Part shown: positions 18,696-25,503 of the stretch, piece by piece | Layout of the letters: each line of letters starts with the position of its first letter | Position numbering within the stretch: the first letter of the stretch is position 1 | Assembly: GCA_038213005.1 (NCBI GenBank) | Contig: JBBQTU010000020.1 | Span: forward strand, 1 to 29,604 | Source: JBBQTU01 sp038213005 | GTDB taxonomy: Bacteria > Planctomycetota > Phycisphaerae > Tepidisphaerales > Tepidisphaeraceae | Length of the DNA stretch: 29,604 nt | Direction: 5' to 3' | Program-made: the position numbers and the translations under genes | Notes under the pieces: generated by a model | Told to the model about the DNA's origin: nothing | The model's database searches: none | Seen by the model: only the letters and a program-made list of their open reading frames with translations

Positions 18696-19331
18696 TCAAT
18701 TCCCCGATGCCGCTGTTTTCCCGCCTGGGCTGTGGGTCCGCCCTCGCCCCGCACGCACAGCCTTGGCGGCCACGGTGGGCGACCGCTCCTTGATGCCCCT
18801 GCCCTTGCCGACCGGCGATGCCTTTGCTTCCTCGGTGAACAATTCTCCCTGGCCCGGCGTCTCATAGCGCCGCTGCTCCAGCAGCGTTCTGGCTTCGTGG
18901 ATCAACTCCTCAAGCGTGGCAAACTGCCGATATACGCTGGCGAATCGAACATACGCCACTTTGTCCACCCGCCGCAGCCGCTCGATCACCGCTTCCCCAA
19001 TCGCCGACGATGGCACCTCGCGGTCGTGCGTCCGGAACAACGCCTCTTCCACCTCGTCTACGATCCGCTGCAGTTCCGCCTGTGGAACCGGGCGCTTGAA
19101 GCATGCCCGCTCCAGCCCGCTGAGGATCTTCCCACGATCCCACGGCGTCCGCCGCCCGTCGCTTTTCACCACGATCAGCCGGGTCTGCTCTTCTATACGC
19201 TCATAGGTGGTGAAGCGTTTATCGCACTTCAGGCACTGTCGGCGTCGGCGCACGGCCCGCCCACCCTCGCACGTGCGCGAGTCGATGACCTTCAGGCTGT
19301 CTTTATCCGCATCGCAAAAAGGACAACGCAT
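18696..19331 (-). CDS. nrdR: Ribonucleotide reductase repressor NrdR
   Basis: NrdR is an ATP/dATP-sensing repressor of ribonucleotide reductase operons. The 211-residue protein has the N-terminal zinc ribbon with C3, C6, C33 and C36 (MRCPFC, RQCLKCDKRFTTYER), then the ATP-cone domain (about 47-137; VVKSDGRRTPWDRGKILSGL, then VDKVAYVRFASVYRQF). Usual length is about 150-160; here a C-terminal extension of about 50 residues is basic and low-complexity (SPVGKGRGIKERSPTVAAKA, VRAGRGRTHSPGGKTAASGN) and probably disordered. It is the first gene of a minus-strand set with the FlgI-like protein and smc. A candidate NrdR box lies 33 nt upstream of its start, suggesting autoregulation. No nrd structural gene is in the window. 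Confidence 0.95.
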   Translation of the reverse strand: MRCPFCDADKDSLKVIDSRTCEGGRAVRRRRQCLKCDKRFTTYERIEEQTRLIVVKSDGRRTPWDRGKILSGLERACFKRPVPQAELQRIVDEVEEALFRTHDREVPSSAIGEAVIERLRRVDKVAYVRFASVYRQFATLEELIHEARTLLEQRRYETPGQGELFTEEAKASPVGKGRGIKERSPTVAAKAVRAGRGRTHSPGGKTAASGN

Positions 19332-19363
19332 GTGGGCGATAGACTACCCGCCGGACAGGCTCT

Positions 19364-19379
19364 ACGCAAAATATAGTGG
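19364..19379 (-). promoter_or_regulatory. Candidate NrdR box upstream of nrdR
   Basis: On the minus strand CCACTATATTTTGCGT matches most of the known NrdR box pattern (acaCwAtATaTwGtgt), including the CACTATAT core. It sits 33 nt before the nrdR start, within an 8-bp inverted repeat (CGCAAAAT/ATTTTGCG, 19365-19387), and contains TATATT, a possible -10. NrdR usually binds two phased boxes; only one is evident. Confidence 0.45.
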
Positions 19380-19619
19380 ATTTTGCGGACAGGGGGTACA
19401 GGCCGTAGCGTAAGGGTGCCCCGAGGCGGAAATAACCCACTCCAGCACGGCTGGCGGGGGCTCTGGCCCAACATTCAAGCGGCGCGAGGCTCCGATATTG
19501 GATCAGTCCGCCGGAATATTCCGAGCATTGTTAGTGCACGGGCAGTACCGCTGCGTGGCCAAATGCAGTAGGGTGATGTTCTCATGCCAAGCCGTCAAAC
19601 AGAAAGCAGAGCGTGTCCG

Positions 19620-19865
19620 ATGAAATACAGGGTCGGGCAACTCGTCATCAACAACAAGCTTGGCCTGGGCCGAGTGCTGCGCATCAGGGGTGACGACGTC
19701 ACGGTTTTCTTCAAGGACCAGACGGACAACCCTCGCATCATCAACGTCGTGTTCATGCCGATGGCGATCTCCACGGAGCAGTCCGACCCTTCGCTTGACA
19801 GCCCGGAGATGCTGAAGAAGCAGAAAAAGACGCTACCCGGCAAGAAGCGGCCTGTAAGGCGCTAA
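19620..19865 (+). CDS. Small DUF3553-like protein
   Basis: An 81-residue basic protein. MKYRVGQLVINNKLGLGRVL, RIRGDDVTVFFKDQTDNPRI is a small beta-barrel-like motif of the DUF3553 / Tudor-like kind (GDLV-x-GxGxV...V.V.F). The C-terminal third is lysine-rich (KKQKKTLPGKKRPVRR) and could bind nucleic acid. I chose ATG 19620; an upstream ATG at 19584 adds 12 residues without similarity, and neither has a strong Shine-Dalgarno. It is divergent from nrdR across 288 nt with no other gene. Its TAA lies at the left end of the palindromic element at 19863-19988. Function unknown. Confidence 0.6.
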   Translation: MKYRVGQLVINNKLGLGRVLRIRGDDVTVFFKDQTDNPRIINVVFMPMAISTEQSDPSLDSPEMLKKQKKTLPGKKRPVRR

Positions 19866-19988
19866 GGACCGGCGCATCAATAACCGTCCGGTTCAAAAAG
19901 GCCAACCTCCTCCCAGCCTCCCCCAAGGGGGAGGAGTCAGAAAAGATGATCGCGCCATTCGTGCCAGTTATTGATGCGCCGATCCTAA
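19863..19988. mobile_element. MITE-like palindromic element
   Basis: Terminal inverted repeats of about 22 bp with two mismatches (19863-19884 and 19967-19988), of which 15 bp are perfect (19870-19884 with 19967-19981; GGCGCATCAATAAC/GTTATTGATGCGCC). The centre has a second hairpin, CCTCCCCC/GGGGGAGG (about 19916-19933). The whole can fold into one long stem with an inner hairpin. No ORF is inside. It could be a non-autonomous transposable element, a REP-type unit, or a long terminator of the DUF3553-like gene; no U-tract follows. Confidence 0.55.
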
Positions 19989-20220
19989 GGCACCGCGACT
20001 CCCGCTTCTGTAAAGGTGTCCCAAGTATGACGCACTTGTGAGGGAGGCCAATGGAATTAGGGGTGGGCGCCAGGTTCCCCAAAAACGTAACGGAGAGGGG
20101 GAGATTCAATGAGCGCGTTCCTAGCCACTTCGCTTCCGTAGCCGAAGGCGGTATATGCAGGCGAACACAGGTTCTCAACTGGATTATTGGCCTTTCGACA
20201 GAGTCGACATCGCGCCTCGA

Positions 20221-20345
20221 TCCGCCACAAAACCGCCACAAAGGCTTGCCCTCGTTTCGGTCGCGGAGTACCTCGCCAGGCATTAACAGCGAGCGATCCG
20301 CGTGGACAAGGTGGCCCGGCAGGTGGGGCTGCACCCCAACTACGC
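20221..20345 (+). pseudogene. AraC-family regulator, C-terminal HTH fragment
   Basis: The frame through 20281 reads RLALVSVAEYLARH, stop, QRAIRVDKVARQVGLHPNYA. Apart from the TAA at 20284-20286 (where a tyrosine codon is usual) this is the first helix-turn-helix of an AraC-type regulator (VAEYIxxHY...L.V.DVAxAVGLHPNYAMRLF). It breaks off right at NYA, exactly where sequence matching the end of IS21 IstB begins on the other strand. The N-terminal sensor domain cannot be found upstream; 19990-20220 holds no recognisable gene. Decayed by a nonsense change and insertion. Confidence 0.65.
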
Positions 20346-20580
20346 GAGACGGGTGTCCTTCAGGCGATAGCTCTCACCGTTGCTCTTGATGATGTGGCAG
20401 CGGTTGGTGAGCCGGTCCAGCGTCGCTCCGGTGAGCCGCTCGCTGCCCGACACCTCTATCCAGCGTTCAAACGGCAAGTTGTGTGGTGATAATCAGGCTG
20501 GTCAACTCGTAGGCTGTGCTTAGCACGTCGAACAGTAGCTCCGCATAGGCGGTAGGCTGGTCGATCAGGACGGTATACAC
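20340..20580 (-). pseudogene. istB: IS21-family helper ATPase IstB, C-terminal remnant
   Basis: On the minus strand, AYAELLFDVLSTAYELTSLI and ITT are followed, after one inserted base near 20480, by NLPFERWIEVSGSERLTGAT, LDRLTNRCHIIKSNGESYRL, KDTRLA and a TAG at 20342-20340. This is the C-terminal third of IstB, including the TTNLPF sensor motif and the GESYRL end. The Walker A and B regions and the IstA transposase are absent. The stop lies inside the broken AraC-type gene, so it marks an old IS21 insertion followed by deletion. The 285 nt to the next gene (20581-20865) hold nothing I recognise. Confidence 0.75.
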
Positions 20581-20865
20581 CTCGGGGTTCACCCGTATCA
20601 GCCGATCCATGGCTCACGGCTCCCACCCACGCCTGAATCACCCTAACCTCTCTTCAATCCTATTTGTGGCGCCGCCCGAAAGAATTGCCACACCCTATCC
20701 AGAACGCCTGGCCAAGAAGGTCACCTCCAACTGAACGCCTCGTTCTGCTCCACGGCGTCTACGCACTTCCCCTTGCAGGCTCATCAGCTTGCCCCAAATA
20801 CAAACTGCGAGGACGGATCTGAACCAACGCCGGATGTGCGGTAATACGAAGAAGAACGCGGTCTT

Positions 20866-22128
20866 CTATGAGCAGCATTCCCGCGCCAACTCGACCCAGC
20901 GTCGTAACCGCCACGGCTCGCCCGCCAGGGTGTGAACGTCCTTCATGACTATTTCCAGCGGGCAGTTTCCCGCGATCTGAAGCGTCTGTTTCAGGTCGCG
21001 ACGGATAGAGTCTTCATCGAATCGCCTGGTGCTGACAAGCGAGGGATTCGGCTTGCGGCAATAGACATAGGAGCGGCCGATCGCTTCGCTCATGGCCTGC
21101 TCGTTGCACCATGGCGAGACTGACACCTTTCGCAGATTCGGAAGACGCCGGATGACGTCCCATCTTGCGTGCAGCGGTTCGCAGCAGCCGTAGTAGCACA
21201 GTCCGAATCGCTCGATAATCGGCCGCTGGTATGGGAAGATGAACTCTTCAAACATCGCGGGAGAGACACCGACGGTTTCCTGGGACTCTGAAAGAACCCA
21301 GAGGTCACGCAATTGCACCGGCGATCCGGGTTTCCAGTCTGTCCGGGGCATGTCCTGCGTGTATCCGATCGAACCTGAGCCGACATAGTCGTTCTCATTG
21401 TTCAGCGTTAAAAGTCCCTCTGTTTCCAGCCAGTCAGCGAAGGTGAGTTGATCGTCGCGGAGAAACGCCATGAAGCGATGCAGGCCCCCCGGATCATCGT
21501 GCATATAGAGCATCAGGTTCTCGAGCCCGATGAGATGCACTCCCACGACGGTCAGGCCGGCGCTCCACCAGAACCCCCCGCGAATCCGTACCGGCATGAC
21601 ACCGTCGAAAACATCGTCAAGGTGCTGTTTCCATCGGTGGGTGGTTTCCCGATCCACGTGGAAAGTGCGGGTGTGGAGCTTTTCCAGATCCTCACCCAGA
21701 TTCCTGAGGGGCGGTTCAAATGCGAAGCTGCCCATCGTACCACTGTTCTCGACGTGATGATGCCGGACCTCAACGCCGAAGTCACTGGCGTTAACCTGCC
21801 AGTTCACATTCAGCCAGGGTTCCGCCACGGTGTCGTCGCACACATACTCCAAGCGGTAGAGCTCATCCAACAACTGCTGCTCCAGCTTGCGGGCCCACGG
21901 CTCGCGGCATTGCATTTCGGAATCGAAGTTTAGTTCCCCTGATTGCAGGAGGCCGCTCGTTTCTGTCAGGATCAGCGGCCTGGCGTCTTTCAGGTCATTG
22001 TGCTGCAGCCATGCCTGCCGTCGCTCCGCGTTCTTGTGCGAGTGCGCAATTGCCATCAGACGCTGGCCGAGTTCTCGCAGTCTGGCTCTGTCACTGTCAC
22101 ACACGATCCATGGGTTCTCCGCTGACAT
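20866..22128 (-). CDS. Uroporphyrinogen-decarboxylase-like protein
   Basis: A 420-residue cytosolic protein. ATG 22128 (MSAENPWIVC) has GGAGG 5 nt upstream. Its layout and motifs match the URO-D / corrinoid methyltransferase (MtaA, CmuA) superfamily as found in anaerobes and planctomycetes: an N-terminal acidic helical part, RFMAFLRDD near 218-226, the segment LCYYGCCEPLHARWD (310-324), then NLRKVSVSPWCNEQ (331-344) and VYCRKPNPSL. The CCE cysteines at 315-316 may bind zinc or a thiol substrate (inference). It lacks the haem-pathway URO-D signature, so it is unlikely to act on uroporphyrinogen; a role in methyl or glycoside metabolism is possible. Third positions look lower in GC than in uvrA or smc. 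It ends a minus-strand pair with the GH63-like gene. Confidence 0.75.
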   Translation of the reverse strand: MSAENPWIVCDSDRARLRELGQRLMAIAHSHKNAERRQAWLQHNDLKDARPLILTETSGLLQSGELNFDSEMQCREPWARKLEQQLLDELYRLEYVCDDTVAEPWLNVNWQVNASDFGVEVRHHHVENSGTMGSFAFEPPLRNLGEDLEKLHTRTFHVDRETTHRWKQHLDDVFDGVMPVRIRGGFWWSAGLTVVGVHLIGLENLMLYMHDDPGGLHRFMAFLRDDQLTFADWLETEGLLTLNNENDYVGSGSIGYTQDMPRTDWKPGSPVQLRDLWVLSESQETVGVSPAMFEEFIFPYQRPIIERFGLCYYGCCEPLHARWDVIRRLPNLRKVSVSPWCNEQAMSEAIGRSYVYCRKPNPSLVSTRRFDEDSIRRDLKQTLQIAGNCPLEIVMKDVHTLAGEPWRLRRWVELARECCS

Positions 22129-22248
22129 GGTTTTCCTCCATATGCTGCACACCGTTCCGGGGAGTGCGATTCACACTATGTGCCTGGGCGGCAACTCACG
22201 GGTTAGGCTGCCAACTGAGCGGTTTTTCTGGAGCAGGAGCGCCAGGCA

Positions 22249-22899
22249 TCATTGCGAGGCGTCATAGATATCCGAGTAAGGGGCGAAGTGGTCGCGCCGA
22301 TTGACACAGGAGTTGCGAGCCGATTGGATGGCTGACTCTATGTCCGCCAGAGATCGTCGTTTGCCAGTGCTTATTCCAATCGGCGTGGAGAGATCCAGTA
22401 CCATGAATGGCGTCTGAGTTTGAACGTAGGGATCAGCGACAGGAGCGGCGGTGGGAAAGACCTGAATCGTTCGGGTTGGGAGTATTGCCTTGAGCGTGTC
22501 GCCGGCCAGCGCGAGCTGGCCTGGCCGATTCCATTGCAGGCCCAATTCAACAACGACCGAAGCGCGTTTGCCGGGTTTGGGGGCGGGCGTGATAAGCAGT
22601 AGCAGATCCTCGCCGACGGTTGTGCTCTGCACCTTGATATTGACATTTTGCCACTCGAGTTGCAATTCGGTAAAGGTGCCATCAAATGTTCGAGGTCCGG
22701 CAATCACTTTCTCGCCTGTTCGTCGTTCATTACCGATCAACGCCTCTTTCAGATAGTGAGGATGCCAGTAGTCCCGGATGGCAAGGTTGATGGAAAAACC
22801 CTCTGGAAGGAGTACATGGGACAGCACGCTTCGCGAGTTCCATGTGTTCCAGCCGGAGGCGAAAATAGATAGCGACTCAGGATGTTCGGTGGATGACAT
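22249..22899 (-). CDS. GH63-like protein, N-terminal domain only
   Basis: A 216-residue protein. ATG 22899 (MSSTEHPESLSIFASGWNTW) lies about 48 nt after a minus-strand promoter whose -10 is at 22955-22960; upstream in-frame ATGs overlap that promoter and are rejected. SGWNTWNSRSVLSHVLLPEG then INLAIRDYWHPHYLKEALIG is the N-terminal beta-sandwich opening of MGH1/GH63-like glycosidases (clan GH-G), which usually run to 700 residues with an (alpha/alpha)6 catalytic domain. Here the protein stops at YSDIYDASQ, just where the catalytic domain should begin. Either the rest was deleted, or this is a free-standing domain. The 120 nt up to the next gene contain no continuation in any frame. It may bind sugar without hydrolysing it. 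Confidence 0.65.
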   Translation of the reverse strand: MSSTEHPESLSIFASGWNTWNSRSVLSHVLLPEGFSINLAIRDYWHPHYLKEALIGNERRTGEKVIAGPRTFDGTFTELQLEWQNVNIKVQSTTVGEDLLLLITPAPKPGKRASVVVELGLQWNRPGQLALAGDTLKAILPTRTIQVFPTAAPVADPYVQTQTPFMVLDLSTPIGISTGKRRSLADIESAIQSARNSCVNRRDHFAPYSDIYDASQ

Positions 22900-22954
22900 A
22901 TCAAATTGTTCCCAATTGGCGACTTCGGTTGATAAAAAATCATAAGCCGTCAGC

Positions 22955-22982
22955 ATAATACGGCTTGACCCAAAATACGCAA
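22955..22982 (-). promoter_or_regulatory. Promoter for the GH63-like gene
   Basis: On the minus strand, TTGCGT (22982-22977), a 16-nt spacer and TATTAT (22960-22955). The -10 and spacer are the same as in the opposite promoter, but the -35 is poorer, so it is expected to be weaker or activator-dependent. It implies a leader of about 48 nt before ATG 22899. Confidence 0.6.
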
Positions 22983-23074
22983 TGCGAAAAGGCTGCACTA
23001 TTCTCGAAAATATCTTCAACAAGGTGAACAGATCGTCGGTATATGCCACGGGTGCGACTACCGGTATATGCTCT

Positions 23075-23103
23075 TTGACACAACATGGGTCAAGGCGTAT
23101 TAT
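23075..23103 (+). promoter_or_regulatory. Strong promoter with overlapping dyad operator
   Basis: Perfect -35 TTGACA (23075-23080), a 17-nt spacer and -10 TATTAT (23098-23103). TTGAC (23075-23079) and GTCAA (23089-23093) form an inverted repeat with a 9-nt gap over the -35 box, a plausible repressor site. The transcript start near 23110 leaves a leader of about 140 nt before the gene at 23253. Confidence 0.75.
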
Positions 23104-23252
23104 GCTGCGGTCGCCGGTCGTGGGACGTGTGGAGCCTGAAATATGGCAATTCCTTCGCTAGACAATGCCCGGCAAGCATAGGTTGGGGCTGTCGCGGGCT
23201 GCACTTTGACGTTTTTGGGCTAAAACAGGTTGTGATGTTGCGAGGAGTTCTG

Positions 23253-25421
23253 ATGATGGACAAAGAAATACAACTTGGGTCGGATGTCACGATCGCTATT
23301 CGTCGTGATGCGTTGGGTTGTTGGGATGGGGTCGGCCAGATAAAAGTGGGGGGGCAGGAGCTGCTGGCATCAGGAAAGAAGTGGATATGCGAAATACGCA
23401 CGCCTGAAGGGGTTGAGCTTTGCCGGTATGTAATGATTGACCTGATCAGGCAGGGCGAGACAACCATTCTGCGATTTCGGCCGCATGCGCGGCAGACACG
23501 GCAGATGGAATGGATGGTTCATGCCACGCGACAGAGGCTGAATCTTCAGGACACGGATGCTGATCCAACCCCATTGCCGGGCACTACGGTTGAACTTGAG
23601 CTAACGCCGGTTCGTCGCACTCTGGGGAGTTCGGTTGCCAGGGGTTTCCGGTACAGTTGGCGGTTCTCCAGCGATAATCTGAACATCTATCAGATTCTGG
23701 ATCGCGCGGCTTGGTCGCCTGGCGGGACGGTGTGCAACTGCGAGATCAGGCAGCGAAACTGCTTTGTCAATTCACAAGAACAGATTCAGGGAGTTGATAC
23801 GCACTGGTCTACCGAGTGGTATCTGCCGGATTGTGAGAATCCGAATGTCTTCCAACTGGTCCCATTTCAGACCGAGCTGAATGGCTTCACATTTCTATCT
23901 GGTCCACGGGGCACCTTGTTGACCTGGACCGCTGGTGTTTCGCATATCCGCAGCCTGATCGAGAAACCGCGTGGGGTGGATGCGGTCCTGCATTGGCATC
24001 AGCATTGTGCGGATCTGGGCGCCCGGATGGAAACCGTTCCGATGGAAGTGTTGTGGGTTGCCGGTGGGTTGGACGATGCCCAGCGGGGAAATCTTCATGA
24101 GCGGATGCGTGAACTGGTCTACAGCACTCTGCATGAAGACCTGGGACTTGCCCAGGATCGGGTGCTGACGCATGGCATGATGCAGGAATGGGGCAATCCT
24201 GATCTTGACCAGTATCTTCATCGTGGATTGCCATTGCTGCTGAAGGCGGGGGTCAAGGAGATATTCGTTCCTAACTGGCTGACGCAGAATCAGGCGATGT
24301 GGAACATGGGCAATTTCTGCGCGAATATTGACTATCGGGTGGCTCCGCGGTTTGGCGTGGACCGGGTGAAAGCGCTGACGGAGGCTGCCAGGGCTGGTGG
24401 TGCCCGGTTGCAGATGTGGTTTGGGACATATGTCTCAAAGATGGCGCAACTCACATGGGATTGGACATCACCCGAAGGGTATGAAGGCATCGTAACCCCG
24501 CCGGCGGATGAGCGGTCGCTGGGGGCGGCCATCAAACGCGCCAGCAGTCCATGGGTTCGCGATTATTGTGGCCAGAAAGACCGCGACCATTACGATAATG
24601 TTGTCTGCCTCAATCTGCGGGATCAGACCATCAGCGACCACATTGTTGACGCTATGCGCCGCCTGCATGATGAATTGGGGCTGGATGCAATCTTCAATGA
24701 CAGCTCGTTCAACCTGTCGATGGACAAGTTCAGCTACCGGCAGAATATCGCCGGCTCGCGGGTGGGGGCGACGGCGGATCAGGTGGCGTTGTTGGGTAAT
24801 CGTCGGCCGGCCGTTGAGCCTCACAGGCAGATTCTTTCACAGTATCGGGCGGCGTTGGAGATGTGGGTGAGGTTGCAGAAGATCGGGTATCGAATTTGCG
24901 GCGAGGATATTGGGGTATTCGGAGTACACCGGCATGGTTCAAACTCGGCGATGCGCTGCGCCTCACCGAGTCTGTGGAGCAATTGCGTGGGTGAGTTTGA
25001 TTCCGAGGTGATCCGGGCGGCCGGGTTTGACGTGGAGATGTCTTATTTCACCTGCATGGCGTATCGGCATTTGTGGACGGTGAACTGGGACATGGCAAGC
25101 GACAGGCTGGGAATGCGTGATCCGGGTGATGCTAACAAAACAGCGATCCGTGGCCCGCATGATGAGGTGACCGAGTATCATCTGGGGTTGATTCGTGCTT
25201 ATAACCAGGTTGAGCCATACCTGCACAATCGCCAGATTCTGCCTGGCGGTCAGGGTGTGATGTATCGCAGTGGCGTGGTGAATGTATTCTGGAGTTTTGA
25301 GGAGAGCCGGCTGGATTTGGGAGGCAACCTGGTGGCGCATGACCTGTTGAGCGGCCAGCGGTTCGAGGGGATGCATCTGCAGGCACATCCCAAGCGGCTT
25401 TACAGACTTGAGCCGCGATAG
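23253..25421 (+). CDS. TIM-barrel glycosidase-like protein
   Basis: A 722-residue protein. ATG 23253 (or 23256) follows GAGGAG (23242-23247); an earlier in-frame start at 23085 lies before the promoter's transcription start and is rejected. No signal peptide, so it is probably cytoplasmic. Residues about 1-260 are beta-rich, like the N-terminal sandwich of retaining glycosidases. From about 290 on, the pattern of strands and helices fits a TIM barrel (TVPMEVLWVAGGLDDA, VLTHGMMQEWGNP, LLLKAGVKEIFVPNW, LQMWFGTYVSKMAQLTWDW, HDELGLDAIFNDSSFNLSMD). Acidic residues ending predicted strands (D in FNDSS; ED in ICGEDIGVF) are candidates for catalysis, similar in placement to GH36/GH31/GH13-type enzymes. 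I cannot assign a family. First gene of a plus-strand set of at least three. Confidence 0.6.
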   Translation: MMDKEIQLGSDVTIAIRRDALGCWDGVGQIKVGGQELLASGKKWICEIRTPEGVELCRYVMIDLIRQGETTILRFRPHARQTRQMEWMVHATRQRLNLQDTDADPTPLPGTTVELELTPVRRTLGSSVARGFRYSWRFSSDNLNIYQILDRAAWSPGGTVCNCEIRQRNCFVNSQEQIQGVDTHWSTEWYLPDCENPNVFQLVPFQTELNGFTFLSGPRGTLLTWTAGVSHIRSLIEKPRGVDAVLHWHQHCADLGARMETVPMEVLWVAGGLDDAQRGNLHERMRELVYSTLHEDLGLAQDRVLTHGMMQEWGNPDLDQYLHRGLPLLLKAGVKEIFVPNWLTQNQAMWNMGNFCANIDYRVAPRFGVDRVKALTEAARAGGARLQMWFGTYVSKMAQLTWDWTSPEGYEGIVTPPADERSLGAAIKRASSPWVRDYCGQKDRDHYDNVVCLNLRDQTISDHIVDAMRRLHDELGLDAIFNDSSFNLSMDKFSYRQNIAGSRVGATADQVALLGNRRPAVEPHRQILSQYRAALEMWVRLQKIGYRICGEDIGVFGVHRHGSNSAMRCASPSLWSNCVGEFDSEVIRAAGFDVEMSYFTCMAYRHLWTVNWDMASDRLGMRDPGDANKTAIRGPHDEVTEYHLGLIRAYNQVEPYLHNRQILPGGQGVMYRSGVVNVFWSFEESRLDLGGNLVAHDLLSGQRFEGMHLQAHPKRLYRLEPR

Positions 25422-25503
25422 GGTCGCATCATCACAGGATAGCGGCCACCGCAGGACTCGATTAATAAGAAAGTTGATTGATGGTCTAATGAAAGAGGAA
25501 GTC

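Larger units (their letters stand above)
22951..23107. repeat. Inverted pair of a 21-bp promoter element
   Basis: The 21 nt at 23087-23107 (GGGTCAAG, then G, then CGTATTATGCTG) recur on the minus strand at 22971-22951 with C in place of the ninth base: 20 of 21 identical, in divergent orientation. Each copy covers the promoter spacer and -10 box of its own gene. The chance of this being random is low. Probably a shared operator or a duplicated promoter. Confidence 0.8.

Noticed and set aside
20060..20100. CCCCAAAAACGTAACGGAG resembles the 23S rRNA segment CCTCCCAAAAxGTAACGGAGG
   Set aside because: The match is about 15 nt only; the flanks do not follow 23S rRNA and no other rRNA segment is near.
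22900..23049. 50-codon N-terminal extension of the GH63-like protein
   Set aside because: It would include the -10 box of the gene's own promoter; ATG 22899 fits the promoter and the family start.
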